DNA from: Brevundimonas bullata | GTDB lineage: Bacteria; Pseudomonadota; Alphaproteobacteria; Caulobacterales; Caulobacteraceae | Assembly: GCF_003350205.1 (NCBI RefSeq) | Contig: NZ_QLLC01000008.1 | Coordinates: 59,278 to 123,277 of the forward strand | Direction: 5' to 3' | DNA length: 64,000 nucleotides | Part shown: positions 1 through 7,316 of the stretch, piece after piece | Layout of the letters: each line of letters starts with the position of its first letter | Numbering within the stretch: position 1 is the first letter of the stretch | Program-made: the position numbers and the translations under genes | Notes under the pieces: generated by a model | What the model saw: the letters and a program-made list of their open reading frames with translations, nothing else | Databases searched by the model: none | Told to the model about the DNA's origin: nothing

Positions 1-60
1 CGCCCCCTCCGTCACGTCGCCTTCGGCGCCGCGCCACCTCCCCATGGAATGGGGAGGAAA
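1..60. repeat. Intergenic repeat family B, copy 1 (left part outside window)
   Basis: From base 3 to 60 this matches, at identical length, the segment 35959-36016: a CCCCCTCCGTCACG block, a variable centre of about 14 bases, then a hairpin. The hairpin arms are CCTCCCCAT (37-45) and ATGGGGAGG (49-57) with a 3-base loop. In both copies the repeat ends 10-15 bases beyond the stop codon of a leftward gene, so it may also act as a 3' end or terminator. The left half seen in the other copy lies outside this window. Confidence 0.7.
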
Positions 61-69
61 AAGCCATCC

Positions 70-1374
70 TCAGGTCAGCCGGTTCGCCTTCCTCAGGCTG
101 GGGAAGACCTTGGCCCATATCCCCGTCGCGGCCAGGGCCCCGACCCCGCCGAACACCGCCGCCCCGATGGGCCCGAGCAGGCGCACCATGACCCCCGAAT
201 AGGCCTCGCCCAGTTCATTGGAGGCGCCGATGAACAGCATGGAGACTGAGGACACCCGGCCGCGCATGTGATCGGGCGTGGCCAGCTGGATCAGGGTCTG
301 GCGGATGTTGACGCTGATCATGTCCGCCCCGCCGCCGATGAAGAGGGCCAGGGCGCTGAGCCAGACCCAGTGCGACAGGCCGAACGTCAGCGTCGACAGG
401 CCGAACACCGCCACGGCCGCGAACATCCAGCGCCCGCCGTGCTTCACGATGGGGAAGCGGCTCAGATACAGCGCCACCAGCAGCGCCCCGACCCCGAACG
501 AGGCCCGCAGCAGGCCGAAGCCCTGCGGCCCCACGTGCAGGATGTCGCGCGCGAAGATCGGCGTCAGCAGGGCCACGCCCGCCAGCAGCACCACCACCAG
601 ATCCAGCGAGATGGCGCCCAGAACAATCTTGGTCTTCCAGACATAGGACAGACCCTCCTTGACCAGTTCCAGCGGCCCCACGCCCGTCTCGACGAACTGC
701 GGCTTGCCCTTGGTGCGGATCAGCAGGAAGCAGCCGATGGCCACGAAGAACAGGGCCATGGCCGAAGCGTAGGCCCAGGGCACGGCGAAGCCGACAATGA
801 CGCCGCCGAGCGCCGGCCCGGCGATGGCTCCAGTCTGGAAGGCGATGGACTGGGCCGCGATGGCCGGCGGCAGGGCCTTGCGCCCCACCACCATGGGCAG
901 GAAGGCCTGACTGGCCGGGGCCAGGAAGGCGCGCGCCGCGCCGAACACGGCGGCCACGGTCAGCAGCCCCCACAGGGGCGGCGACCCGTGCAGGGCCATG
1001 GCGAGAAAGGCCAGGGCGCACAGGCTCTCGACCACGATGGACAGGGTCACGGTGTGCTTGCGGTCGCGCCGGTCCGCCATGGCCCCGGCGGGCAAGGTGA
1101 AGGCCAGCAGCGGCAGGAACTGGCACAGGCCCACCAGGCCCAGATAGAGGCTGGCCTCGGCGATCGGATGGTCCCGGCGGGCGATCTCATAGACCTGCCA
1201 CAACAGGGCCGAGGACTGGATCTGGATGCCCAGAACCGCCGCCACCCGCCCGACCCACAGCAGGCGGAAATCACGAATGGCCCAGGGACTGGACGGCCCT
1301 CCATCGTGCGACGAAGGCGGCAAGGGCGGCTGGGGCGGGACGGTCGGGGCGGTGTCGATACTGTCTGTGGTCAC
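70..1374 (-). CDS. MFS transporter (EntS-like exporter fold)
   Basis: A 434-residue inner-membrane carrier of the major facilitator superfamily. After a proline-rich cytoplasmic N-terminus of about 30 residues come some ten to twelve hydrophobic segments. A GAMADRRDRK loop between helices 2 and 3 is the MFS signature, and DHMRGRVSSV appears in the second half. Such DHMRGRV loops are typical of the EntS/enterobactin-exporter-like group, but the substrate cannot be told from sequence. The start is GTG, and its GTGA overlaps the stop of the upstream cupin gene, so the two are probably co-translated. A repeat hairpin lies directly after the stop. Confidence 0.85.
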   Translation of the reverse strand: MTTDSIDTAPTVPPQPPLPPSSHDGGPSSPWAIRDFRLLWVGRVAAVLGIQIQSSALLWQVYEIARRDHPIAEASLYLGLVGLCQFLPLLAFTLPAGAMADRRDRKHTVTLSIVVESLCALAFLAMALHGSPPLWGLLTVAAVFGAARAFLAPASQAFLPMVVGRKALPPAIAAQSIAFQTGAIAGPALGGVIVGFAVPWAYASAMALFFVAIGCFLLIRTKGKPQFVETGVGPLELVKEGLSYVWKTKIVLGAISLDLVVVLLAGVALLTPIFARDILHVGPQGFGLLRASFGVGALLVALYLSRFPIVKHGGRWMFAAVAVFGLSTLTFGLSHWVWLSALALFIGGGADMISVNIRQTLIQLATPDHMRGRVSSVSMLFIGASNELGEAYSGVMVRLLGPIGAAVFGGVGALAATGIWAKVFPSLRKANRLT

Positions 1375-1847
1375 GTTCTTCGAGGCGTCTTCGGATAAGG
1401 GGTTCCGTCGCGATGGAAGTAGCGGTCGGCGCCCTTTGGCAGGATCATGTCGATGTCGGGATAGTCGCAGGCGTCTTCCGTCGGGCGGCGCGACCCGACC
1501 TCCAGCAGCACCGCCTCACGGTCGCTGCGGTTTTCTATTCTGTGGCCGTGGGGGACGCCCGCCTTGAAGCCGGCGCAGTCGCCGGCGACCAGAACCGTCT
1601 CGCCGTCTTCCTCGACCAGCACCACCTCGCCCTCGACCACCCAGACGAACTCGTCCTCGGCTGTGTGCCAGTGGCGCTGACTGGACCAGGCCCCGGCGGG
1701 CAGGCGCAACAGGTTGACCCCGAACTGGTCCAGACCGACCGCGTCGCCCAGCCGCCAGCGCCGCCGCGACTTGCAGGGGGCGGCGAATTCTTCCGGGTAG
1801 CCCGTCCCATGTCCGGTGGGCGCATTGTCGATGTCGATTTTCGGCAC
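1371..1847 (-). CDS. Cupin-domain protein
   Basis: A 158-residue single-domain cupin. The first cupin motif is visible as HWHTAEDEFVWVVEGE (near residues 60-75), giving two His and a Glu as metal ligands. The second is the GVPHGHRIENRSD stretch near residues 94-106 with its His. Small cupins of this type bind a metal and are often annotated as sugar-phosphate or transcription-linked proteins; the substrate is unknown here. Translation appears to begin at GTG with a GAAGG ribosome site about ten bases upstream. The stop overlaps the start of the MFS gene, so the pair forms an operon. It is divergent from dapE. Confidence 0.8.
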   Translation of the reverse strand: MPKIDIDNAPTGHGTGYPEEFAAPCKSRRRWRLGDAVGLDQFGVNLLRLPAGAWSSQRHWHTAEDEFVWVVEGEVVLVEEDGETVLVAGDCAGFKAGVPHGHRIENRSDREAVLLEVGSRRPTEDACDYPDIDMILPKGADRYFHRDGTPYPKTPRRT

Positions 1848-1896
1848 GGTTTCGGGCCTTCTCGCGGATGCGGGATATGCCTAAAGCATAGAGCCC

Positions 1897-3084
1897 ATGA
1901 GCGCCGCATCACATTCCGTCATCGATCCTGTCGAACTGACCCGCGACCTGATCCGCATTCCCTCTGTCACCCCCGCCGACGAAGGGGCGATGGACGTGCT
2001 GGAACGCACCCTGACCGGGCTGGGCTTCACCTGCCGCCGCATGGTGTTCGAGGGGCCGACCGGCGTGGGTCATGACGCCCGCATCGAGAACCTCTACGCC
2101 CGACGCGGCACGGCCTCGCCCAACCTCTGCTTTGCCGGCCACACCGACGTGGTGCCGACCGGCGACGTCGCCGCCTGGACCGCCGCCCCGTTCGAGGGCG
2201 AGACCCGCGACGGCATCCTCTATGGACGCGGCGCCGTGGACATGAAGGGCGGCATCGCCGCCTGGGTCGCCGCCGTCTCGCGCATCCTTTCCGAAGGTGA
2301 TGTCCCCGGCTCCCTGTCCTTCCTGATCACCGGCGATGAGGAAGGCCCGGCCCTGCACGGCACCAAGCGCGTGGTCGAGGCCCTGATGGCCGAGGGCGAG
2401 GTCATCGACGCCTGCGTGGTCGGCGAACCGTCCTCGGCCCACCATCTGGGCGACATGATCAAGGTCGGACGGCGCGGCTCGCTCAACACCTGGATCACCG
2501 TCCACGGCAAGCAGGGCCACGTCGCCTATCCCGACCGCGCCGCCAACCCGGCCCCGGTCGTGGCCAAGCTGCTGGCCCGCCTGGACACCCACGTTCTCGA
2601 CGACGGCTATCCTGAATTTCCGCCGTCCAACCTCGAGATCACCACCATCGACGTGGGCAATCCGGCCACCAACATCATCCCGGCGGAGGCGAAGGCGCGG
2701 CTCAACATCCGCTTCAACCCGACCCACACCGGCGACGGCCTGATCGACTGGCTGAACCGTGAGGCGGGCCTCGTCCAGGCCGAGACCGGCCTGCGCATCG
2801 AGCTGACCCACATGTGCTCGGGCGAAGCCTTCCTGACTGAGCCGGGCGTCTTCGTCACGGCGGTGCAGGACGCGGTGGAGGCGAGCCTGGGCCGCCGCCC
2901 CGAGGCCTCGACCACGGGCGGCACCTCGGACGCCCGTTTCATCCGCGCCCTGTGCCCAGTGCTGGAGTTGGGCCTGGTCGGCCAGACCATGCACCAGGTG
3001 GACGAGCGCGTGCCGGAGGCCGAGCTGCGCGCCCTGACCGACGCCTATCAGGCGGTCATCGGCACGGTGTTCGAACGCCTCTGA
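1897..3084 (+). CDS. dapE: Succinyl-diaminopimelate desuccinylase
   Basis: Hydrolyses N-succinyl-LL-2,6-diaminopimelate to LL-diaminopimelate and succinate in the lysine and peptidoglycan precursor pathway; cytosolic, di-zinc M20 family. Length (395) is normal for the family. Visible landmarks are AGHTDVVPTGD (metal His 82), GRGAVDMKGG (bridging Asp 115), TGDEEGPALHGT (catalytic Glu-Glu 148-149), GGTSDARFI, and the C-terminal metal His near residue 366 in GQTMHQVDERVP. It stands alone on the plus strand, with the divergent cupin/MFS pair on one side and a convergent uraH on the other. A hairpin spans its stop codon. Confidence 0.96.
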   Translation: MSAASHSVIDPVELTRDLIRIPSVTPADEGAMDVLERTLTGLGFTCRRMVFEGPTGVGHDARIENLYARRGTASPNLCFAGHTDVVPTGDVAAWTAAPFEGETRDGILYGRGAVDMKGGIAAWVAAVSRILSEGDVPGSLSFLITGDEEGPALHGTKRVVEALMAEGEVIDACVVGEPSSAHHLGDMIKVGRRGSLNTWITVHGKQGHVAYPDRAANPAPVVAKLLARLDTHVLDDGYPEFPPSNLEITTIDVGNPATNIIPAEAKARLNIRFNPTHTGDGLIDWLNREAGLVQAETGLRIELTHMCSGEAFLTEPGVFVTAVQDAVEASLGRRPEASTTGGTSDARFIRALCPVLELGLVGQTMHQVDERVPEAELRALTDAYQAVIGTVFERL

Positions 3085-3102
3085 TTAGGGCGTCCGAACA
3101 CC
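3066..3102. terminator. Hairpin across the dapE stop codon
   Basis: Two 14-base arms (3066-3079 and 3089-3102) pair with a single mismatch around a 9-base loop that holds the dapE stop codon. There is no U-tract, so this is not a textbook intrinsic terminator. Its place between two convergent genes fits a bidirectional 3'-end or mRNA-protecting structure. The last dapE codons form the left arm. Confidence 0.5.
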
Positions 3103-3111
3103 GCCGAGGCC

Positions 3112-3513
3112 TTAATTGCCGCGATAGGTGCTGTAGCCGTAGGGGCTGACCACCACCGGCACGTGATAGTGGACGCTGGGATCGACCACCTGGAAGACCA
3201 CATCGATCTCCGGGAAGAAGGGCGGCGTCGTCGGCTCGCCGTAACGCGACATGTCGAACACCAGGCGATAGGTCGCCGCCTCGGTCTTGATCGCGTCGCC
3301 GAACGAGCGAACGCGACCGTTCTCGTCGGTGCGGCTGGTCGCCAGATCGCGCCAGCCGCCCTCGGCCGACTTGATCTGCAGCGTGACCGGGACGTCCCGA
3401 CCGCCGACGCCGCGCGCCAGGTCCAGCACGTGGGTCGAGATCGTCTCGGCCGCGGCGGGGAAGGCGAAGGCGGACAGGGCGGCCGCCGCGACGGCGAGGG
3501 TGCGAAGGTTCAT
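3112..3513 (-). CDS. uraH: Exported 5-hydroxyisourate hydrolase (transthyretin-like)
   Basis: Converts 5-hydroxyisourate to OHCU in uric-acid breakdown. The 133-residue protein begins MNLRTLAVAAAALSAFAFPA, a clear Sec signal peptide with AAA-E cleavage near residue 22, so it acts in the periplasm. ISTHVLDLARG carries the catalytic His. The C-terminus YHVPVVVSPYGYSTYRGN is the family signature, but the last residue is Asn where the usual tetrapeptide is YRGS. I chose the internal ATG at 3513 because AGGAG lies just upstream and the signal peptide starts there. No other urate gene is adjacent. Confidence 0.93.
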   Translation of the reverse strand: MNLRTLAVAAAALSAFAFPAAAETISTHVLDLARGVGGRDVPVTLQIKSAEGGWRDLATSRTDENGRVRSFGDAIKTEAATYRLVFDMSRYGEPTTPPFFPEIDVVFQVVDPSVHYHVPVVVSPYGYSTYRGN

Positions 3514-3612
3514 CGAACGAACTCCTGAAAGTGAAATGCAGTAGCGCGGCCTTATTCGCGCGAAAAACGGCGACGGATGGGTCGCGCCCCACATTTCGTC
3601 AGTCTGCGAAGA

Positions 3613-3816
3613 TCAGGCCTCGCCCGCCGCCTCCAGCCGCGCGATGCGGCGATCCATGTCGGCGACCTGGTCCTTCAGCCGCTGGGCCTCTGACGCCATG
3701 TCGACCGGCGTGCCGTCCTCATAGGTCAGCTGCGCGCCCTTCTCGATCAGGTCGAGACGGTAGAGGGCGGTGACGCGGGTCGCCTTGAACCGCTCCAGTT
3801 CGCTTTCCTTCGACAC
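3613..3816 (-). CDS. Small charged coiled-coil protein
   Basis: A 67-residue soluble protein with no family that I recognise. The first half has a TRVTALYRLDLIEKGA helix. The second half (AQRLKDQVADMDRRIARLEA) has heptad-like spacing of hydrophobic residues among charges and probably forms a coiled coil. It follows the ridA start-side operon: its ATG lies only two bases after the ridA stop, so it is almost certainly co-transcribed and coupled with ridA. The composition and codon use match the neighbours, which supports a real gene; function unknown. Confidence 0.7.
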   Translation of the reverse strand: MSKESELERFKATRVTALYRLDLIEKGAQLTYEDGTPVDMASEAQRLKDQVADMDRRIARLEAAGEA

Positions 3817-3818
3817 GA

Positions 3819-4160
3819 TCAGATCGCCGCCACGACGATGATTTCGACCAGGTAGTCGGGCGTAGCCAGTTTGGCTTCGCTGGTGGCGCGCGCGGGCGGG
3901 TTGGCCTTGTCGACCCAGGCGTCCCAGACCGCGTTCATGGCCTCGAAGTCGGCGATGTCGGCCAGCCAGATGGTGGCCATCAGGATCTTGGACTTGTCGG
4001 TGCCCGCCGCAGCCAGAAGGGCGTCGATCTCGGCCAGGGTCGTCTTGGTCTGGGCCGTGACGTCGTCGCCCGGCTCCCCGACCTGACCGGCCAGATAGAC
4101 GGTGTTTCCGTGGATGACGGCCTCGCTCATGCGGGCGCCGGGCTGGATGCGGGTGATCAT
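3819..4160 (-). CDS. RidA family protein
   Basis: A 113-residue member of the YjgF/YER057c/UK114 (RidA) family. Such trimeric proteins deaminate reactive enamine/imine intermediates made by PLP enzymes, or act in other small-molecule pathways. Characteristic parts are the N-terminal RMSEAVIHGNTVYLAGQV strand pair, the TLAEIDALLAAAGTDKSKI helix, and TIWLADIADFEAMNAVWDAW. The C-terminal catalytic-Arg region is PPARATSEAKLA. It is somewhat shorter than E. coli RidA. Followed after two bases by the small coiled-coil gene. The exact subfamily, and so the substrate, is uncertain. Confidence 0.88.
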   Translation of the reverse strand: MITRIQPGARMSEAVIHGNTVYLAGQVGEPGDDVTAQTKTTLAEIDALLAAAGTDKSKILMATIWLADIADFEAMNAVWDAWVDKANPPARATSEAKLATPDYLVEIIVVAAI

Positions 4161-4190
4161 GGGGAGGCCTCCTGAAATCAGACCCCCGGC

Positions 4191-4334
4191 TTAACCCAGC
4201 ATCATCTCCATCGCCAGCAGGGCCGCGCCGAAGACCGCCGCGAAAGCGATGCAGAAGAAGAGCGCGTCGCGCAGACGACCACGCGCGGGACGCAGGGGCG
4301 CAGCAGGCGGCAGGTTGATCGGCAGGCGCGACAT
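4191..4334 (-). CDS. Short single-pass membrane protein (47 aa)
   Basis: A short reading frame from ATG at 4334 to TAA at 4191. The N-terminus is polar and proline-rich (MSRLPINLPPAAPLRPARGR), and a basic RGRLRD stretch precedes one hydrophobic helix, LFFCIAFAAVFGAALLA, ending MEMMLG. The positive-inside rule places the N-terminus in the cytoplasm. A GAGGG Shine-Dalgarno sequence lies about seven bases before the start. It is upstream of ridA on the same strand with a 30-base gap, so it may head that operon. No family recognised; small size makes it easy to miss. Confidence 0.6.
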   Translation of the reverse strand: MSRLPINLPPAAPLRPARGRLRDALFFCIAFAAVFGAALLAMEMMLG

Positions 4335-4487
4335 CGGCGGACCCTCGTCAGGAACCGCGAGGATGCGCCCTCATGCTTACCCCTTGATAAACAGAAACAA
4401 TCAGTTTTCCGGCCTCCTTTGTGAACTTCCTGTGGCGCAGCGTCGGAGGCCTTGCACGCCCCGCCGCGAACAGCGATCTTCGGTTTC

Positions 4488-4862
4488 ATGAGCAAGACGC
4501 CCAAACCCTTCAAGGTGTCGAAGACCCGCTGGAACGAGGTCGTTCTGGTGTGCCGCAAATGCTCGAAGAAGCTGGACGGCGGCTTTGGTCCTGACGGCGA
4601 CAAGACCCTGAAAAAGGCGCTGCGTCGCTATCTCCACGCCGGCAAGGGGCGCAAGGCGGACCTGGCCGTCGTCGGCGCCGACTGTTTCGACGTCTGCCCC
4701 AAAAATGCGGTGGTGGCCGTCAACGCCCGCCGCCCCGAGGAACTGCTGATCGTGCCCGCCGGGGCGGATCTGTTCGAGGTCAAGGCGCGCCTGGGTCTGG
4801 ACGACGGACGTCGCCTGAAGCGCCCCCTCCCCGCCATTGATCCTGTCGAGACGACTTCCTAA
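4488..4862 (+). CDS. 2Fe-2S ferredoxin-like (thioredoxin-fold) protein
   Basis: A 124-residue soluble protein. VVLVCRKCSKKLDGGFG near the N-terminus and VVGADCFDVCPKNAVVAV about 50 residues later give a C-x2-C ... C-x3-C set. This is the arrangement of thioredoxin-fold 2Fe-2S ferredoxins, though the first pair is closer than the C-x8-12-C of NuoE or Shethna ferredoxins. The partner is unknown; electron transfer is inferred from the cysteines only. The start is the internal ATG at 4488, since the upstream ATG at 4452 adds a tail unlike the family. Followed after 29 bases by the START-like gene. Confidence 0.7.
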   Translation: MSKTPKPFKVSKTRWNEVVLVCRKCSKKLDGGFGPDGDKTLKKALRRYLHAGKGRKADLAVVGADCFDVCPKNAVVAVNARRPEELLIVPAGADLFEVKARLGLDDGRRLKRPLPAIDPVETTS

Positions 4863-4891
4863 AGTCGAAAAGCCGTGTCAGAGGCAAATCC

Positions 4892-5323
4892 ATGGACACG
4901 ACCCGTATCGAGAAGCGTATCGGCGTGCGCGCGCCGTCGGACCGCATTTGGGAGATCCTGTCGGATCTCGAGAACTGGCACAGCTGGAACCCCTATGAGA
5001 CCGGCCTGAGCGGCGCCCTGGCCTTCGGCGCAAGCATCAGCCTGACCGAGGCCCTGCCCGGCATGGCCGAACGTCAGGTTCAGGCCCGCCTGGGCGACTG
5101 GCAGCCCTACGCCCAGTTGGTCTGGGCCGAGAAGCGCGGCTTCCTGTTCAACGCCATCCGCTACTACGAGATCGAGGAGCTGGAGCGGGGCAACTGCATC
5201 GTCGCCAACGGCGTGATCTTCTCGGGGCTGCGCGGCGAACTATTCCACGACAAGCACCGCAAGACGATCCGCAGCGCCTATGATGACATCAGCGAGGCCC
5301 TGAGGCGCGCCGCCGAGGGCTGA
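4892..5323 (+). CDS. SRPBCC (START-like) family protein
   Basis: A 143-residue protein with the SRPBCC/polyketide-cyclase pattern: EKRIGVRAPSDRIWEILSDL at the N-terminus, then WHSWNPYETGL. A central strand set follows (QLVWAEKRGFLFNAIRYYEI), and the long C-terminal helix is RKTIRSAYDDISEALRRAAE. These helix-grip folds bind hydrophobic ligands; no substrate can be named. There is no signal peptide. It is in the same direction as the 2Fe-2S gene and ends head-on against tadC with no spacing, so the two transcription units converge here. Confidence 0.8.
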   Translation: MDTTRIEKRIGVRAPSDRIWEILSDLENWHSWNPYETGLSGALAFGASISLTEALPGMAERQVQARLGDWQPYAQLVWAEKRGFLFNAIRYYEIEELERGNCIVANGVIFSGLRGELFHDKHRKTIRSAYDDISEALRRAAEG

Positions 5324-6316
5324 TCAGCCGCCGTTCTTCATCATGTCCTGAATGTTGATGATCGCCGGTCCCAGGATGACGATGAACAAGACGGGCAGGA
5401 AGAAGATGATCATCGGCACGGTCAGCTTGGCCGGCAAGGCCGCCGCCTTCTTCTCCGCCGCCGACAGACGCAGGTCGCGGTTTTCCTTGGCCATGACGCG
5501 CAGGGCCGACCCGAGCGGCGTGCCGTAGGTCTCGGCCTGGGTCATGGCCGTGGCCACCGACTTGATGCCGGGATGGTTGGTCCGTTTCGCCATGCCCTCA
5601 TAGGCCATGCGGCGTTCGGGCAGATAGCTCAGTTCGGCCGACAGCAGGGACAGCTCCTCGGCCAGTTCGATCGACTGGCTGCCGATCTCCTGGCTGACCT
5701 TCTGGATCGCCGCCTCGATCGACATGCCGGATTCGACGCAGATCAGCAGCAGGTCCAGCGAGTCGGGAAAGGCCGCGACGATTGACTGTCGCCGCTGAGC
5801 GATGCGGTTCGAGACATAGATGTTGGGCGCATAGAAGCCGGCCGCGAAGGCCGCCCCGACAATGCCCAGGATCATGGTCGGCGGCTGGCCGAAATCGTTC
5901 ACGACCAACAGATAGAAGGCCACGATCCCGCCGAACACGAACGGCATGGTGAAGCGGAAGAAGTAGAAGGTGTTCAGCGGCCGGGGGCCGCGCCACCCCG
6001 CCTGGGCCATGTTCTCGGCCACCTTGGGGTCTTCCAGCAGCTTGCTCAGGTTCAGCCGCTCGACCACCCGCTTCTTGAAGCCCTCGTCGCTGTGACGCAG
6101 GCTGGCTCCGGCCCCGCCGGCGCCGCCGTTCATGGCCAGACGCGACTTGCGGCGCAGTTCCTCGCGCCGCTCGGCCACGGCCTGCATCCGCTTGCCCAGG
6201 GTCGCCCCGCCCGTATAGGAGCTGAGCAGGGTCAGGACGCTGGCGAAGACGGCGACGCCGACCCCGATGCTGAGCAGGTTCTGCGCGTCGGTGATGAAGT
6301 GCATGAAGCCGTTCAT
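5324..6316 (-). CDS. tadC: Tad pilus inner-membrane platform protein TadC
   Basis: Type II secretion F-domain protein, 330 residues. It forms part of the inner-membrane platform on which the CpaF ATPase drives assembly of Flp pili. One hydrophobic segment lies near the N-terminus (LLSIGVGVAVFASVLTLL), two more in the middle (FTMPFVFGGIVAFYLLVV and the following GFYAPN region), and the last at the C-terminus (MIIFFLPVLFIVILGPAII). The cytoplasmic F-domain has the CVESGMSIEAAIQKVSQE motif. It is the last gene of the leftward pilus operon, 13 bases after tadB. Confidence 0.93.
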   Translation of the reverse strand: MNGFMHFITDAQNLLSIGVGVAVFASVLTLLSSYTGGATLGKRMQAVAERREELRRKSRLAMNGGAGGAGASLRHSDEGFKKRVVERLNLSKLLEDPKVAENMAQAGWRGPRPLNTFYFFRFTMPFVFGGIVAFYLLVVNDFGQPPTMILGIVGAAFAAGFYAPNIYVSNRIAQRRQSIVAAFPDSLDLLLICVESGMSIEAAIQKVSQEIGSQSIELAEELSLLSAELSYLPERRMAYEGMAKRTNHPGIKSVATAMTQAETYGTPLGSALRVMAKENRDLRLSAAEKKAAALPAKLTVPMIIFFLPVLFIVILGPAIINIQDMMKNGG

Positions 6317-6329
6317 GACGCCCTCCGTC

Positions 6330-7310
6330 TCAGAACTTGAACGAGATCATGCGCTTCATCGTGAAGACGCCAAGAGCCATCCAGGTCGCCGAAGCCAGCA
6401 GCATGACCTGACCGCGCATATCGGTGAACAAGAGCGACATGTAGCCGGGGCTGGACAGGCTCACCATGATCATCACCACCGGCGGCAGCGAGGCGATGAT
6501 GCCCGCCGAGGCCACGGCCTCGGACGACAGGGCCTTGATCTTCTCGCCCATCAGTCGCCGGGCGCGCAGCACCGTGGTCAGATTGCTCAGGGCCTCGGCC
6601 AGGTTGCCGCCGCTCTTCTGCTGGATGGCGATGACGATGGCGAAGAAGTTCAGTTCGGGCGTCGGCATGCGCTCGTACATCTTTTCCAGCGCCTGGCTCA
6701 GCGACAGGCCCACGCCCATGCTTTCGACCAGCCGCTGGAACTCGCCGCCCAGGGGCTGGGGGCTTTCGCGGGCGATGATCTTGAAACAGTCGTGCACGGG
6801 CAGGCCCGTCTTGATGCCGCGCACCAGGATGTCGACGGCGTCGGCGAAGGCCAGAGAGAACTTCTTCATCCGCTTCTTGCCCAGGAAGCCGACGATCCAG
6901 CGGGGCAGACCCAGACCGACCGCCACGCCGACGCCCAGCGCCAGGAACAGGTTCAGCCCCGCGATCAGGGCGATCAGGAAGCCGATCACGCCCGCCACGA
7001 CGCTGATGATGGTGAAGGTGCGCAGGCTCATCGACAGACCGGCCTGCTTCAGCTTGGCGCTCATGGTCATGCGCGCCTTGCGCTCGCGCCGCTCGACGTC
7101 CTGAAGCTGGCTCAGGATCTGCTTGCGTCGCGCCTCGGGCGTATTGGCCGCCGCCGCAGCCGTCCGCTTGGCCGCCGTCGCGTCCCGCGCGCCGCCCAGG
7201 GCCTTGGCGCGCTTGACCGCCTGGGCCGAGGTATCGTCGCCGCTGACCAGAACCCAGCCGACGCCGCCGATGGTGATGAAGGCCAGAAACGCCGCAAGAA
7301 TGGGAAGCAT
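6330..7310 (-). CDS. tadB: Tad pilus inner-membrane platform protein TadB
   Basis: A 326-residue type II secretion F-domain protein, paralogous to TadC and its presumed platform partner. The first membrane segment is ILAAFLAFITIGGVGWVLV. A charged cytoplasmic stretch rich in Arg and Lys follows (about residues 35-95), then a membrane pair near FTIISVVAGVIGFLIALIAG. The F-domain (RGIKTGLPVHDCFKIIARES, then SGGNLAEALSNL) precedes C-terminal hydrophobic segments. It lies 6 bases after cpaF and 13 before tadC, so it sits inside the pilus operon. Confidence 0.93.
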   Translation of the reverse strand: MLPILAAFLAFITIGGVGWVLVSGDDTSAQAVKRAKALGGARDATAAKRTAAAAANTPEARRKQILSQLQDVERRERKARMTMSAKLKQAGLSMSLRTFTIISVVAGVIGFLIALIAGLNLFLALGVGVAVGLGLPRWIVGFLGKKRMKKFSLAFADAVDILVRGIKTGLPVHDCFKIIARESPQPLGGEFQRLVESMGVGLSLSQALEKMYERMPTPELNFFAIVIAIQQKSGGNLAEALSNLTTVLRARRLMGEKIKALSSEAVASAGIIASLPPVVMIMVSLSSPGYMSLLFTDMRGQVMLLASATWMALGVFTMKRMISFKF

Positions 7311-7316
7311 CAGACC

